Assembly: GCF_021365465.1 (NCBI RefSeq)
Contig: NZ_CP089932.1
Location: 1,674,001 to 1,738,000 of the forward strand
Reading direction: 5' to 3'
DNA length: 64,000 nucleotides
Source of the DNA: Erwinia tracheiphila
GTDB lineage: Bacteria; Pseudomonadota; Gammaproteobacteria; Enterobacterales; Enterobacteriaceae
Part shown: positions 52,062 to 63,914 of the stretch, in pieces
How the letters are laid out: the number at the start of each line of letters is the position of its first letter
How positions within the stretch are numbered: the stretch's first letter is position 1
Notes under the pieces: model-generated
What the model saw: the letters and a program-made list of their open reading frames with translations, nothing else
The model's database searches: none
What the model was told of the DNA's origin: nothing
Position numbers and translations under genes: made by a program

Positions 52062-52772
52062 ATGGATTTTTTCAGTACGCATAATATTTTGGTTCATATT
52101 CCACTTGGTGCTGGCGGCTATGATCTTTCATGGATAGAAGCTATCGGCACCTTTGCTGGCCTGCTCTGCATCTGGCTTGCCAGCCTGGAGAAAATCAGTA
52201 ACTATGTGTTCGGCCTGATTAACGTCACGTTGTTTGCCGTTATCTTTTTTCAAATTCACCTTTATGCCAGTCTGCTATTGCAGATGTTTTTCTTTGCGGC
52301 CAATATTTATGGCTGGTATGCCTGGAGCCGCCAAACGGTGGACAGCCAGAACCTGTTGCACATTCGCTGGATGAGCCTGCCGAAAGCCCTGAGCTGCGCG
52401 GTGATAAGTATCGTCGCCATTGCGCTGATGACGCTGTATATCAATCCGGTATTTGGCTGGCTGACCTGTGTGGCGGTGACGCTTATGCAGGCGATGGGGC
52501 TGGTGGTGATCATGCCCGAACTGCAGCCGGATGCGTTTCCATTCTGGGATGCCTGCATGCTGGTTCTGTCGGTGGTGGCAATGATTCTGATGACGCGAAA
52601 ATACGTTGAAAACTGGTTGCTGTGGGTGGTCATCAACGTAATCAGCGTAATGATTTTTGCGCGTCAGGGAGTCTGGGCCATGTCACTGGAGTACGCCATT
52701 CTGACTCTGATTGCGCTGAATGGCTGCTGGCTATGGATAAAAAACGCCCGAAAGAGCGCTTGTCATCTTTAA
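52062..52772 (+). CDS. pnuC: Nicotinamide riboside transporter PnuC
   Basis: Inner-membrane facilitator for nicotinamide riboside, 236 residues (E. coli 239) with about seven membrane helices. Typical segments are WIEAIGTFAGLLCIWLASLE, MFFFAANIYGWYAWSR and VEWLLWVVINV-like ENWLLWVVINVISV. It is 36 bp after nadA, the usual operon. Intact, in contrast to nadA. Confidence 0.95.
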   Translation: MDFFSTHNILVHIPLGAGGYDLSWIEAIGTFAGLLCIWLASLEKISNYVFGLINVTLFAVIFFQIHLYASLLLQMFFFAANIYGWYAWSRQTVDSQNLLHIRWMSLPKALSCAVISIVAIALMTLYINPVFGWLTCVAVTLMQAMGLVVIMPELQPDAFPFWDACMLVLSVVAMILMTRKYVENWLLWVVINVISVMIFARQGVWAMSLEYAILTLIALNGCWLWIKNARKSACHL

Positions 52773-53326
52773 TGGTGATGATGGTGGGTATGCGCCGACC
52801 CACCATCAATTTGCTCACAGCACTAATATTCCATCTGCACTGTGGCATGCTCAATTTGATAATGGTCGTGCAAAAAGCAATGAATACGCCGAAGCAGAGC
52901 GTCATGATCGTAAGTCGGGACGACCTGCACATGCAGCGTAATAACCGGTTTTTCACCCACCTGCCACAGATGCAGGTGATGAACATTTCGCACTTCAGGA
53001 ATTCCACGAATCAATGCGCACTGGATTTTACTTGCATCTACTAAACCTGGCGCACCTTCCAATAGTTCATGAAGACTTTCTTTCAGTAAACCCCATGCGC
53101 TACGTAACACCAGAAGGGAGGTCAGTATTGACAGCACAGGGTCGACAAGCATCCGGTCGGTAAAAATAATAAGCGCCGCGGCCACCGTCCCAACAGAACC
53201 CAGCACATGCAGTGCAGCTGCGCGAATGTTGAGGTTTTTTTCTTCGCTTCCATGATGGAGCAACCAGAAGGAAAGTAAATTGGCGAACAGCCCGGCAACA
53301 GCGATCCCCAGCATACCCGCTTATGC
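52769..53326 (-). pseudogene. zitB: Zinc efflux transporter ZitB, truncated
   Basis: Minus-strand remnant of a cation diffusion facilitator. Readable: [38 protein letters not shown] (a few residues deleted from the metal-site helix), [20 protein letters not shown] and [14 protein letters not shown] interrupts before the His-rich tail (AHTHHHH, stop at 52769-52771). The N-terminal ~120 residues with the first membrane helices are missing. Non-functional. Confidence 0.9.
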
Positions 53327-53329
53327 ACT

Positions 53330-53604
53330 CAGGCTGGTTTGCTGATTTGCCCGGCACCGAACGCGACCAGGAAAAGTATTTACAGCTGTAATCAGGCAGG
53401 GCAAAAATACATTAAACATCCTGCCGACGGAAAGGAGGCTGGTGCAGCTCTGGCCTCACGCAAATCGGCTGTGATTTTGTCCCGCAAGAGCGGACTAAAA
53501 CTCTTAAAATAGACGCCTCTACCTGGCCTGCCAGCGTTAACTCTGGAAACAGTAAGGCGCGTCAACAGAGGTTTACGCCCACGTTTGCAAAACGTAGTGT
53601 TTTT
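53330..53604. other. Spacer with no recognisable gene
   Basis: About 275 bp between the zitB remnant and the IS200-type element. Short open frames exist but none is recognisable. The missing zitB 5' part is not here. Confidence 0.4.
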
Positions 53605-53828
53605 AATAAAAAACCACCTGCATAGCAGGTGGCATTGATTTCGCCCCATAGGGGCGCGCTAAGTCCAGACTCAGAGAGCCTTCCCTTCACACTTCTTTCA
53701 GTGGAAGCTGGCTCTCTTCAACTTCATGTTTTTCCTGATACTTCACGTACTTTATTATCATTTCTTCGTTTATACCTACGGTATCGACACAATAACCTCT
53801 TGCCCAAAAATCATTCCCCCTGTAGTGG

Positions 53829-55003
<1,175 letters not shown>

Positions 55004-55501
55004 AATGTCACCTGTTCTGACTGTGAGGTGATGATATCACCTCTTTTCAGGTGGACAGTTTTAGTGTGCCACTACACCCGACAGCTTGTTCTTACGCAAG
55101 CAGGGAAATTTACTGAACAATCGAAGGGCTGTTTTACCCTTTAAGTCGCCTGTTACATGGGAAATCGAAAGCCGTGGAGGCACTTTTACCCGCAAAGGGA
55201 CATGGTCTGTCTGGACATTCAGCTCCACTACTTCTATCCCGGGCTGCTCACCTGAGATCCTTATCTGCTTACAGACCTCTTTACCAACATTGTTCCTGAG
55301 GATGCGAAACCGGTACCTGGGTGTCCATACGATATGATATTGACAACACCAGAGCACATGAGATGCTTTCTGGAATCTGCTCATGGTTAAATCCCTGGCA
55401 GTTATGGGGATAACAGATTCGGATTTTCCCATGAGTAGCATGACTGGCAGAGCCAGCTTATTGCTGACCACCTCCACAGGAGGTGGTGTTCATGCAGGGA
55501 T

Positions 55502-55525
55502 AAAAAAGGAGAGCTGAGGCTCTCC
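55502..55525 (-). terminator. Terminator of the ybgS remnant, beside IS200 copy A
   Basis: On the minus strand GGAGAGCC-TC-AGCTCTCC-type hairpin followed by six T. The IS200 element begins immediately at the end of this T-run (TTTTTTAT, then CCCTGCATGAAC). Confidence 0.85.
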
Positions 55526-55546
55526 TGTGCAATCAACTTGAGGTTA

Positions 55547-55901
55547 TTACTGCGTGGTGCCATCGGTTTTGGTATTGGCATCAGAGCCAACTTTTTTATT
55601 CACACCCGGTCACTTGCCTTCTTTACACACGTTGTTTTTATGCGTCTCAGTGGCAGATGATTTTTTAGCATGGTGGTGATACTTCACTTTTTGGCATGAG
55701 CGGTGGCGTTGCCCGTGTTATTGATTTTGCTGTTATCCACGCCGTTTGGCGCAATTTTCTGGGTGCCGCCGCCAGATACTCCGCCAGCATCCGCTGGCTG
55801 ATTTGATGTGCCGTGCATGACTTATTGTTAATGTCAGCCATTGCGGCACCGCTACCCAGAGTCATTGCTGCAGTCAAAAATACCATTACAAACTTATTCA
55901 T
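55547..55901 (-). pseudogene. ybgS: ybgS remnant
   Basis: Minus-strand relic of the small secreted protein YbgS. The signal peptide is intact (MNKFVMVFLTAAMTLGSGAAMAD) and the end matches (VCKEGK, stop, then NKKVGSDANTKTDGTTQ), but frameshifts and at least one in-frame stop lie between. It sits between zitB and aroG as in E. coli. YbgS function is unknown. Confidence 0.85.
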
Positions 55902-56184
55902 TACTCTTCTCCATCGATTTGCATTCCGCAGAACCAAACTCTTCTCAAAGCAGTTCGGTTAAAAGTTGAAGAGGATATGCTATCCCCATCGATCATGTCT
56001 GAAACAGATTAATAACAAGGATGTATTTTTTAACTAATTGATAAATTTTGGTTAACAACCATAAAATAGCAAATCAGGCTGGTAAGTATTTGCACAAAGT
56101 TGATTTACACGCTTCGGCCTGCACGATAAATTGAACGGGATGCGCCCGGTGTGCAGTACGACCTGGAAAATACCTGGAAAAATT

Positions 56185-57237
56185 ATGAATTATCAGAACG
56201 ATGACCTAAGAATCAAAGAAATAAAAGAACTCCTTCCCCCTGTTGCTTTGCTGGAAAAATTCCCTGCCACAGAAAGATCGGCAGCAACTGTGGCTCACTG
56301 CCGCCAGGCTATTCATCATATTCTGCAAAAAGAAGACGATCGTTTACTCGTGGTAATAGGCCCCTGTTCCATTCACGATCCCGCCGCGGCAAAAGACTAT
56401 GCCGGGCGTTTGCTTCGTCTGCGCGAAGAACTAAAAGATTCACTTGAAGTGGTAATGCGCGTTTATTTTGAAAAACCACGAACCACCGTCGGCTGGAAAG
56501 GCCTGATTAACGACCCGCATATGGATGGCAGTTACCAGATTAACGATGGTTTGCGTATTGCCCGCAAGCTGCTGTTGGAGATCAATGATATGGGATTACC
56601 CGCCGCCGGCGAATTTCTGGATATGATTTCCCCCCAGTATCTGGCCGATCTGATGAGCTGGGGTGCCATCGGGGCGAGAACCACAGAATCTCAGGTACAC
56701 CGTGAGCTTTCGTCCGGTTTGTCTTGCCCGGTGGGTTTTAAAAATGGAACTGACGGAACGATCAAGGTTGCCATTGATGCGATTAACGCCGCCAGTGCGC
56801 CACACTGTTTCCTGTCCGTAACGAAATACGGGCATTCCGCTATTGTTGAAACCAGCGGCAACAGCGACTGTCATATTATCCTGCGCGGTGGAAAAGATCC
56901 AAACTATAGTGCACATCATGTCAATCTGGTGAAAGAAGGCCTGTCGCAAGCGGGGCTTGAACCGCAGGTGATGATTGACTTTAGCCATGCCAACAGCAGC
57001 AAGCAGTTCAAAAAACAGATGATGGTTGCTGACGATGTGGCGCAGCAGATAGCCGGCGGCGAAAAAGCGATAATCGGTGTTATGATCGAAAGCCACCTTG
57101 TAGAGGGAAATCAGAGTCTCGAAAGCGGTGAACCTCTCGTTTATGGTAAAAGTGTGACCGATGCCTGTATTGGTTGGGAAAATACGGAACACATACTTCG
57201 CCAGCTGGCTCAGGCAGTGAAAGCGCGTCGTGCATAA
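56185..57237 (+). CDS. aroG: DAHP synthase, Phe-sensitive type
   Basis: First enzyme of the shikimate pathway, joining PEP and erythrose-4-phosphate. From ATG 56185 (MNYQNDDLRIKEIKELLPPV) it has 350 residues, the E. coli AroG length. Key segments are IGPCSIHDP, KPRTTVGWKGLINDP, GARTTESQVHRELSSGLSCPVGFKNGT and IDFSHANSSK. An in-frame ATG at 56131 adds 18 unrelated residues and is rejected. Control by TyrR is known in E. coli; no clear TyrR box was identified here. Confidence 0.95.
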   Translation: MNYQNDDLRIKEIKELLPPVALLEKFPATERSAATVAHCRQAIHHILQKEDDRLLVVIGPCSIHDPAAAKDYAGRLLRLREELKDSLEVVMRVYFEKPRTTVGWKGLINDPHMDGSYQINDGLRIARKLLLEINDMGLPAAGEFLDMISPQYLADLMSWGAIGARTTESQVHRELSSGLSCPVGFKNGTDGTIKVAIDAINAASAPHCFLSVTKYGHSAIVETSGNSDCHIILRGGKDPNYSAHHVNLVKEGLSQAGLEPQVMIDFSHANSSKQFKKQMMVADDVAQQIAGGEKAIIGVMIESHLVEGNQSLESGEPLVYGKSVTDACIGWENTEHILRQLAQAVKARRA

Positions 57238-57267
57238 AAAAATCCGCCTTCAGGCGGATTTTTTTAT
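57236..57267. terminator. Bidirectional terminator between aroG and gpmA
   Basis: AATCCGCC-TTCA-GGCGGATT is a perfect 8-bp stem flanked by an A-run and a T-run, so it can end both convergent transcripts. Confidence 0.93.
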
Positions 57268-57291
57268 CGCTGCATTCACACTCCGGCAGAA

Positions 57292-58044
57292 TTACTTCGC
57301 TTTGCCCTGGTTAGCAACGGCGGCGGCTTTCGCTGCGATCTCGTCAGCATCACCCAGATAGTAGTGTTTCACCGGCCTGAAGTTTTCGTCGAACTCATAA
57401 ACCAGCGGTACGCCGGTAGGAATATTCAGTTCAAGAATTTCTTCTTCACTCATGTCGTCGAGGTATTTCACCAGCGCACGCAGCGAGTTACCGTGAGCAG
57501 CGATGATAACTTTTTCACCTTTCTTCATGCGTGGGAGGATCGACTCGTTCCAGTACGGCAGCACGCGATCAATGGTTAGCGCCAGGCTTTCAGTGGTTGG
57601 CAGCTGTTCTGCCGTCAGTGACGTATAACGCGGGTCGTGGCCTGGGAAACGCTCATCGGCGCGGTCCAGCTCTGGAGGCGTTACGGCAAATCCACGGCGC
57701 CATTGTTTAACCTGATCGTCACCGTATTTTTGCGCGGTTTCCGCTTTATCCAGCCCTTGCAGAGCACCGTAGTGACGCTCATTCAGACGCCATGATTTTT
57801 CAACCGGCAGCCAGACCTGATCCACTTCATCAAGAATATTCCACAGCGTGTGGATGGCACGTTTCAGTACGGAGGTGTAAGCAAAATCGAAGGTAAAACC
57901 TTCTTTTTTCAGCAACTGACCTGCTGCTTTTGCTTCGGTACGCCCTTTATCGGAGAGGTCCACATCGTACCAACCGGTAAAGCGGTTTTCATTGTTCCAT
58001 TGGCTTTCGCCATGACGTACCAGAACCAGCTTTGTTACAGCCAT
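57292..58044 (-). CDS. gpmA: 2,3-bisphosphoglycerate-dependent phosphoglycerate mutase
   Basis: Glycolytic enzyme interconverting 3- and 2-phosphoglycerate, 250 residues as in E. coli. The phosphorylated His11 is in [10 protein letters not shown], with [13 protein letters not shown] and [13 protein letters not shown] completing the active site. Fur and RyhB regulate it in some enterobacteria; no site is claimed here. Intact. Confidence 0.98.
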   Translation of the reverse strand: MAVTKLVLVRHGESQWNNENRFTGWYDVDLSDKGRTEAKAAGQLLKKEGFTFDFAYTSVLKRAIHTLWNILDEVDQVWLPVEKSWRLNERHYGALQGLDKAETAQKYGDDQVKQWRRGFAVTPPELDRADERFPGHDPRYTSLTAEQLPTTESLALTIDRVLPYWNESILPRMKKGEKVIIAAHGNSLRALVKYLDDMSEEEILELNIPTGVPLVYEFDENFRPVKHYYLGDADEIAAKAAAVANQGKAK

Positions 58045-58197
58045 TGCTTAACTCCTTAATAATCTGACGTTTCTAAGACAAGGGTAAACTGAAAATTGCG
58101 TGTACGGCCCACCGCAATTTTTTGCTGGTTAATACCATAGCCGAAATCTTCACGTCAGGTAAGCCTGAAGCGTTCGGCATGCGTGATTTTCATGCGC

Positions 58198-59238
58198 TCA
58201 GTCAAACGGCGTCAGGCAATAATGGCTTAATTGCTGATACGATTCACCCGGCTTTAACCAGCAATCAGGTTGAGGCCACTCGGGATGGTTTGGCGAGTCG
58301 GGCAAAAATCCGCTTTCCAGTGCGATTCCGTGAAAGGCAGCATATACGCCCTGTTCCCGCGCGGGCGTACCTTGTAAAAAGTTGCCTGAGTAAAATTGCA
58401 GGGCAGGGGCGCTGGTATGCACCCTGAGCCTGAGTTTACCGTCTGCAGACCAAAGTTCAGCTGCAGGCCGGATTGCGGAGCCTTTGCACAGTAAAAAAGC
58501 ATGATCGTACCCTTTAACCGCGCGCTGATCGTCATCCTGCAGGAAATCTTGCGCCACGGTCTTAGGCTGGCGGAAATCGAAGCTGGTTCCTTCCACTGCC
58601 TTAAAGGGGCCATAGGGAATGCCCTCGCTGTCCACAGGCAGATAGCGTTCGGCATGTAGCTGCAGACGGTGTTGGCGGGCATCCCCCTGTTCAGCATCCA
58701 GATTGAAATAGGCGTGATTAGTGAGGTTAATCGGGCAGGGACGATCCACCGCTGCCTGAAAGCTAATGGACAGCGTATTGTCATCCCCAAGGCGGTAGCG
58801 CAAGGTTACCTGCAAATTTCCGGGAAAGCCCTGTTCGCCGTCGGCGGAATTGAGCCGATATTCCACTTCCTGCTCTGCCTGACGCACGATCTGCCAGCGA
58901 CGCTGATGAAAGCCGCCTGAACCGCCGTGGAGTTGGTGTATACCCTGATTAGCTTCAAGCTGCCAGGTCTGACCGTTAGCATGGAGGTTTGCACGGGCAA
59001 TACGATTGGCATAGCGGCCAATGGTTGCGCCCAGATAGGACGATTGTTGCAAATAATCTGACGGCGTGGAGCAACCCAGCAGCGCCTCACGCACCGTGCC
59101 ATCCTTCATTGGCACGCGGGCGGAGAGCCAGGTGGCTCCCCAGTCCATAAACGTTGTGACCATTCCTCCGGCGTTGCGCAAGGTAGTGATGCGCAACGGC
59201 TGGCCGTCCGGGGCCAGAGAGGTCTGCTGTGTCAGCAT
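58198..59238 (-). CDS. galM: Aldose 1-epimerase (galactose mutarotase)
   Basis: Interconverts alpha and beta anomers of galactose. The 346-residue product has the catalytic His regions NRIARANLH and [11 protein letters not shown] and the catalytic Glu near the end ([19 protein letters not shown]). Its start overlaps the galK stop by 7 bases. Last gene of galTKM. Confidence 0.97.
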   Translation of the reverse strand: MLTQQTSLAPDGQPLRITTLRNAGGMVTTFMDWGATWLSARVPMKDGTVREALLGCSTPSDYLQQSSYLGATIGRYANRIARANLHANGQTWQLEANQGIHQLHGGSGGFHQRRWQIVRQAEQEVEYRLNSADGEQGFPGNLQVTLRYRLGDDNTLSISFQAAVDRPCPINLTNHAYFNLDAEQGDARQHRLQLHAERYLPVDSEGIPYGPFKAVEGTSFDFRQPKTVAQDFLQDDDQRAVKGYDHAFLLCKGSAIRPAAELWSADGKLRLRVHTSAPALQFYSGNFLQGTPAREQGVYAAFHGIALESGFLPDSPNHPEWPQPDCWLKPGESYQQLSHYCLTPFD

Positions 59239-60380
59239 TGCCCCGCTCCTGCTGAAGCCTGGCAGACGTAAAAAGTTTCTTTAATACCGCAGCGGGTTTC
59301 ATATTGCTCTGCTACCGCGGCCCGTACCTGTTCAACCAACTCCAACGGCATCAATGCCACAATGCAGCCACCGAAGCCACCGCCGGTCATGCGCACGCCA
59401 CCACGTTCGCCCAGCGTGTTCTTCACTATCTCAACCAGCGTATCAATCGGTGGAACGGTGATTTCAAAGTCATCGCGCATCGAAGCATGGGACTCGGCCA
59501 TCAGTACCCCCATCCGTGTCAGATCGCCTTTTGCCAGTGCTTCTGCGGCTTGCTGCGTGCGGGCATTCTCGGTCAGCACATGGCGCACCCGTTTTGCCAC
59601 CAAAGGATCGAGCTGATGCTCAACGGCGTTAAACTGATTGAGATCGACATCGCGCAGTGACGACTGGCTGAAAAAGCGAGCGCCGGTTTCGCATTGTTGA
59701 CGACGGGTGTTGTATTCACTGCCCACCAGACTACGCCGGAAATTGGAATTGATGATAACCACGGCAATGTCTTGCGGCATGGGCACCGGGCGGGTACCCA
59801 GCGTCCGGCAGTCCAGCAGCATGGCATGGTCTTTTTTCCCCAGCGCGGAGATTAACTGGTCCATAATGCCGCAGTTGCAGCCAACGAACTGGTTTTCCGC
59901 TTCCTGCCCGTTGAGGGCAATTTGGGCACCGTCCAGCGGCAAATGGTAAAGCTGCTGAATTGCCGTACCAATCGCCACTTCCAGCGAAGCTGAGGAGCTT
60001 AACCCCGCCCCCTGCGGAACATCGCCGGTAATCACCATATCCACGCCGCCAAAATGCTTATTGCGCTTTTGCAGGTGTTTCACCACGCCACGCACATAGT
60101 TTGACCACATTTGATCGGGATGGCTGAGGATTGGCTCATCCAGTGAAAAGAGGTCCTGTTGATTGTCATAATCAACGGCAATCACCCGGATCTGGCGGTC
60201 ATCACGTTTTGCGCAGGCGATAACCGTCTGATAATTGATGGCGCAGGGCAGCACAAAACCGTCGTTATAATCGGTGTGTTCGCCGATCAGATTCACCCGG
60301 CCTGGTGCCTGGAAAGTATGCTCGGCCTGGTAGCCAAATTTATCGGCGAAAATGTGCCGGACAGAGGTTTTTAAAGTCAT
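59232..60380 (-). CDS. galK: Galactokinase
   Basis: GHMP-family kinase phosphorylating galactose at C1. The 382-residue product (E. coli 382) contains the substrate signature [20 protein letters not shown], the ATP loop [16 protein letters not shown] and the C-terminal [13 protein letters not shown]. It follows galT by 2 bp. Intact. Confidence 0.98.
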   Translation of the reverse strand: MTLKTSVRHIFADKFGYQAEHTFQAPGRVNLIGEHTDYNDGFVLPCAINYQTVIACAKRDDRQIRVIAVDYDNQQDLFSLDEPILSHPDQMWSNYVRGVVKHLQKRNKHFGGVDMVITGDVPQGAGLSSSASLEVAIGTAIQQLYHLPLDGAQIALNGQEAENQFVGCNCGIMDQLISALGKKDHAMLLDCRTLGTRPVPMPQDIAVVIINSNFRRSLVGSEYNTRRQQCETGARFFSQSSLRDVDLNQFNAVEHQLDPLVAKRVRHVLTENARTQQAAEALAKGDLTRMGVLMAESHASMRDDFEITVPPIDTLVEIVKNTLGERGGVRMTGGGFGGCIVALMPLELVEQVRAAVAEQYETRCGIKETFYVCQASAGAGQC

Positions 60381-60382
60381 TG

Positions 60383-61429
60383 TTATGCTCCCGTCTCGCG
60401 GAAATGAATATCACTGACGGAACGCAGCCGCTCGGCTGCCTGCTCCGCCGTTAAGTCGCGCTGGGTCTCTGCCAGCATCTCGTATCCCACCATAAATTTC
60501 CGTACTGAAGCGGAGCGCAATAGCGGAGGATAAAAATGGGCGTGAAGCTGCCAGTGATCGTTGTTTTCACCATTAAATGGCGCACTGTGCCAGCCCATTG
60601 AATAGGGGAATGAGCACTGAAAGAGGTTGTCATAGCGGCTGGTGAGTTTTTTTAAGGCCAGTGCTAGGTCAGTACGCTGGGCATCGTTCAAATCAATAAT
60701 GCGTTTTACGTGCGCTTTTGGCAGCAGCAAGGTTTCAAACGGCCAGGCCGCCCACCAGGGAACCACGGCCAGCCAGTGTTCAGTTTCCACCACGGTCCGG
60801 CTGCCGTCTGCACGTTCACGTGCGCTGTAGTCCAGCAGCATGGGCGACTGATGTTGTGCAAAATAAGTGCGTTGTAAGTCATCTTCACGTTTCGCTTCAT
60901 TCGGCAGGAAGCTGTTAGCCCAAACCTGACCATGCGGATGGGGGTTTGAACATCCCATCGCTGCCCCTTTATTCTCAAACACCTGCACCCAGGGGTAGCG
61001 CTGTCCCAGCTCGGCGGTCTGCGCCTGCCAGGTCGTGATGATTTGCTCCAAAGCAGCAAGAGAAAGTTCCGGCAGGGTTTTACTGTGATCCGGCGAGAAG
61101 CAGATTACCCGACTGGTTCCACGTGCGCTTTCGTAACGCATCAGGTTATCTTCACTGGCTTTTGCATCCGGCGTATCAGTCATCAGGGCGGCAAAATCGT
61201 TAGTAAACACCCAGGTGCCGGTATAGCTGGGGTTATTGTCACCGGTCACGCGGCGATTGCCCGGACAGAGAAAACAGTCAGGATCGTGAGTGGGTAGCTG
61301 TTGTTGTGAAGGGATCTCCTGCGCACCCTGCCAGGGACGTTTTGCGCGGTGCGGTGAAACAAGAATCCACTGATCGGATAAAGGATTATAGCGGCGGTGA
61401 GGATGGTCGACCGGGTTGAATGTTTGCAT
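60383..61429 (-). CDS. galT: Galactose-1-phosphate uridylyltransferase
   Basis: Leloir-pathway enzyme, 348 residues. The active-site triad is [11 protein letters not shown] with nucleophile His166; zinc ligands Cys52 and Cys55 in DCFLCPGN. It is the first gene of a galTKM operon; in E. coli galE precedes it, but no galE sequence is found upstream in this window. Preceded by a promoter region with two GalR-like operators. Confidence 0.97.
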   Translation of the reverse strand: MQTFNPVDHPHRRYNPLSDQWILVSPHRAKRPWQGAQEIPSQQQLPTHDPDCFLCPGNRRVTGDNNPSYTGTWVFTNDFAALMTDTPDAKASEDNLMRYESARGTSRVICFSPDHSKTLPELSLAALEQIITTWQAQTAELGQRYPWVQVFENKGAAMGCSNPHPHGQVWANSFLPNEAKREDDLQRTYFAQHQSPMLLDYSARERADGSRTVVETEHWLAVVPWWAAWPFETLLLPKAHVKRIIDLNDAQRTDLALALKKLTSRYDNLFQCSFPYSMGWHSAPFNGENNDHWQLHAHFYPPLLRSASVRKFMVGYEMLAETQRDLTAEQAAERLRSVSDIHFRETGA

Positions 61430-61518
61430 GGTAAATCCTGATGACCTTCTTATGTTACAGGTGATTCACAGAAAAATAGCACAGTGCCAAAACAGAAAGC
61501 GTGATCGAGTTTGGATAA

Positions 61519-61534
61519 ATGGAATCGTTTACAT
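61519..61534. promoter_or_regulatory. GalR/GalS-like operator 1
   Basis: ATGGAATCGTTTACAT matches the GalR/GalS consensus GTGNAANCGNTTNCAC at all but the two outermost positions, about 90 bp before galT. Confidence 0.7.
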
Positions 61535-61606
61535 AAGTTGAAAATTCATGAATAAGGCGATTAAGCAAGTAATTAGCCTCTAAGAAAAATCATAAATGGT
61601 AATCAT

Positions 61607-61622
61607 TTGGTAACGGTTACAT
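61607..61622. promoter_or_regulatory. GalR/GalS-like operator 2
   Basis: TTGGTAACGGTTACAT matches the same consensus with three mismatches. Its centre lies 88 bp from operator 1, a spacing comparable in kind to the two operators (OE and OI) of the E. coli gal operon, where repression needs DNA looping. Confidence 0.5.
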
Positions 61623-61689
61623 TTGCAGATTGCCTTTCGAATAGGCAGATGCGTCTGACTGGTGAGCTGCAAATCTGGCCGCTCCTTGC

Positions 61690-62085
61690 GGGGTATTCCC
61701 TACAGGCGTCATGGGGCCATAACAATCGCACCGTGGCTTTGAGCATTCCCTGTGGTGATAGCGATAACCACCGTGTTGAATACCGGGAGAGGGTGCGGAC
61801 GCCAATCCCTACCTGGTGGTGGCTGCGGTACTCGCCGGGATCCCGCATGGAGTTGACAACCCACTGTCACTGGATGTGAAAGGCAGCTGTCATGAAGTGG
61901 AGGGCAACCCTCTGCCAACCCGTCAAAGTGGTGCGCTGTATGAATTTGAGCAGAGCCATGCCTTACAAAAACTGTTGGTTGAGCGTTTCAGCTTTGTCTG
62001 GCACAGCTGTAAACATCATGAACTGATGCATTTTGAGCGGCTGATTACCGCCACGTAAATCGACTGGATGCTGAAAAACACCTGA
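61690..62085 (+). pseudogene. puuA: puuA 3' fragment (gamma-glutamylputrescine synthetase)
   Basis: C-terminal third of a glutamine-synthetase-family enzyme that attaches glutamate to putrescine. Readable: QASWGHNNRTVALSIPCGDS and NHRVEYR, a frameshift near 61785, then ADANPYLVVAAVLAGIPHG ... ALYEFEQ and HFERLITAT, stop, IDWMLKNT. The N-terminal two thirds with the ATP site are missing, cut near 61690. It lies just upstream of puuP on the same strand. Non-functional. Confidence 0.9.
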
Positions 62086-62505
62086 ATGTGCTGCGATGTT
62101 TTTCTTTCAGCACGCGAAGTACGTTTGCGGCCGGATGACCCCCTTGTTTTCGTGCTCCTGAATGGTGCAGAATATCCCCCTGCAAAATACACAGATAACC
62201 GATGCGATTTCATTGCGTCGGTTATTTTTTGCCGACGATTCAGGTCTTCCGTCGCGGGCCAGACGCCGGATGTAAAATTACGTTAATACACACTTTGTGT
62301 CTGATTGAGGAATGAAAGATGGGTCAGCATTTGATCACGTCGGCCGCTGCCGGTAAACGTCTGCGCGACGACTACGGCGCAACAGCAGGTTTTTCTTTTA
62401 CCGCTACTTTTCCGCTTATTACTATTACGAAGAAAAACGCTCGCCTGATGCGAAGTTTCCCTGTGGTTCAATCCGGAAAGGTTGAAACTCATGGGAGGCT
62501 CAATA
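62086..62505. other. puuA remnant-puuP spacer
   Basis: About 420 bp with a terminator (listed) and an unrecognised 65-codon ORF at 62319-62516 that begins MGQHLITSAAAGKRLRDDY and overlaps the puuP start in another frame. In a third frame the end of this stretch reads [20 protein letters not shown]. These look like scraps of a decayed gene, but no identity is claimed. The E. coli repressor gene puuR is not recognised. Confidence 0.4.
62195..62230 (+). terminator. Intrinsic terminator upstream of puuP
   Basis: ATAACCGATGC and GCGTCGGTTAT pair (11 bp, one G-T wobble) around a 9-base loop and are followed by six T. It probably once ended the puuA transcript. Confidence 0.85.
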
Positions 62506-63873
62506 ATGTTGCATAATCCTCAGACCTCTGCCGCCCAGCCGCGTGCGCAGCTCAAAAAGTCACTGACTTTGTTACCGGTGGTGATGATGGGACTGGCCTA
62601 TATGCAGCCGATGACCCTGTTCGACACGTTCGGTATCGTCTCCGGCCTGACCGACGGTCACGTGGCCACCGCTTATGCTTTCGCCTTGATTGCTATCCTT
62701 TTTACCGCATTAAGCTATGGCAAGCTGGTTCGCCGCTTCCCCTCTGCGGGTTCTGCTTATACCTACGCGCAGAAAGCGATCAGCCCGCATGTGGGCTTTA
62801 TGGTGGGCTGGTCATCCCTGCTGGACTATTTGTTCATGCCGATGATCAATATCCTGCTGGCTAAAATTTATTTTGAAGCGCTGCTTCCCGGTATTCCCGC
62901 ATGGATTTTCGTGGTGTTGCTGGTGGGCTTTATGACGCTCTCTAATCTGAAGGGCATTAAAACCGTTGCCAACTTCAACAGCGTTATCGTGGTGTTGCAG
63001 GTCGTGGTGATGGTGGTCATTATGTCGATGGTCATTTACGGCGTTGCGCACGGTGAAGGTGCCGGAACCCTGGCTAGCAGCCGGCCATTTTGGTCTGAAA
63101 GCGCCCATGTCGTGCCAATGATTACGGGCGCAACCATTTTGTGCTTCTCGTTTCTCGGTTTTGACGGTATCAGTTCGCTTTCAGAAGAAACCAAAGATGC
63201 CGGGCGCGTTATTCCAAAGGCTATCTTTTTGACCGCACTCATTGGCGGCGTTATTTTTATTGTCGTTTCCTATTTCCTGCAGCTCTATTTCCCGGATATT
63301 TCTCGCTTTAAAAACCCCGATGCGTCACAGCCGGAAATTATGCTCTATGTAGCGGGTAAGGCATTCCAGTTTGGTATCCTGATCTTCTCCTGCGTCACGG
63401 TGCTGGCGTCGGGGATGGCGGCTCATGCGGGCGTTTCTCGCCTCATGTACGTCATGGGGCGTGATGGCGTTTTTCCAGAGCGTTTCTTTGGCTACATCCA
63501 TCCAAAATGGCGAACGCCAGCGCTGAATGTGGTGCTGGTGGGGGGGATTGCCCTTAGCGCGATTACCTTTGATCTGGTGACGGCAACAGCGCTGATCAAC
63601 TTTGGGGCGCTGGTGGCGTTTACCTTTGTGAATCTCTCGGTTATTTCTCAGTTCTGGATCCGCGAAGGACGTAACAAAACGCTCAAGGATAACGTCAATT
63701 TCCTGTTACTGCCGCTGTGTGGTGCGCTGACGGTGGGAGCACTTTGGGTAAGTCTGGAAGCAAGCTCCATGACCCTCGGTCTGATTTGGGCTGGCATTGG
63801 CTTGATTTATCTTGCCGTTGTTACCCGAAGCTTCCGTCATCCCGTGCCGCAATGTACTGAAGAGCCAATGTAG
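62506..63873 (+). CDS. puuP: Putrescine importer PuuP (APC-family permease)
   Basis: Proton-driven putrescine uptake permease of the inner membrane. From ATG 62506, 7 bases after GGGAGG, the product has 455 residues with twelve predicted membrane helices and APC motifs ([40 protein letters not shown]). It parallels E. coli PuuP (461 aa) through [11 protein letters not shown] and [21 protein letters not shown]. An in-frame start 24 bases earlier is less likely. Intact, though puuA beside it is destroyed. Confidence 0.93.
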   Translation: MLHNPQTSAAQPRAQLKKSLTLLPVVMMGLAYMQPMTLFDTFGIVSGLTDGHVATAYAFALIAILFTALSYGKLVRRFPSAGSAYTYAQKAISPHVGFMVGWSSLLDYLFMPMINILLAKIYFEALLPGIPAWIFVVLLVGFMTLSNLKGIKTVANFNSVIVVLQVVVMVVIMSMVIYGVAHGEGAGTLASSRPFWSESAHVVPMITGATILCFSFLGFDGISSLSEETKDAGRVIPKAIFLTALIGGVIFIVVSYFLQLYFPDISRFKNPDASQPEIMLYVAGKAFQFGILIFSCVTVLASGMAAHAGVSRLMYVMGRDGVFPERFFGYIHPKWRTPALNVVLVGGIALSAITFDLVTATALINFGALVAFTFVNLSVISQFWIREGRNKTLKDNVNFLLLPLCGALTVGALWVSLEASSMTLGLIWAGIGLIYLAVVTRSFRHPVPQCTEEPM

Positions 63874-63887
63874 CAAAGCTGCTTAAA

Positions 63888-63914
63888 GGCCCCGTAAATT
63901 ACGGGGCCTTTTTT
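63888..63914 (+). terminator. puuP intrinsic terminator
   Basis: GGCCCCGTAA-A-TTACGGGGCC forms a near-perfect 10-bp stem followed by six T. IS200 copy B starts exactly at the end of this U-tract. Confidence 0.93.

Noticed and set aside
56080..56125. TyrR-box-like TTTGCACAAAGTTGATTTACAC before aroG
   Set aside because: The two arms do not align with TGTAAA-N6-TTTACA at the required spacing.
62319..62516. 65-codon ORF starting MGQHLITSAAAGK as a gene
   Set aside because: Runs into the puuP start in another frame and matches no family I recognise; kept only as part of the spacer note.
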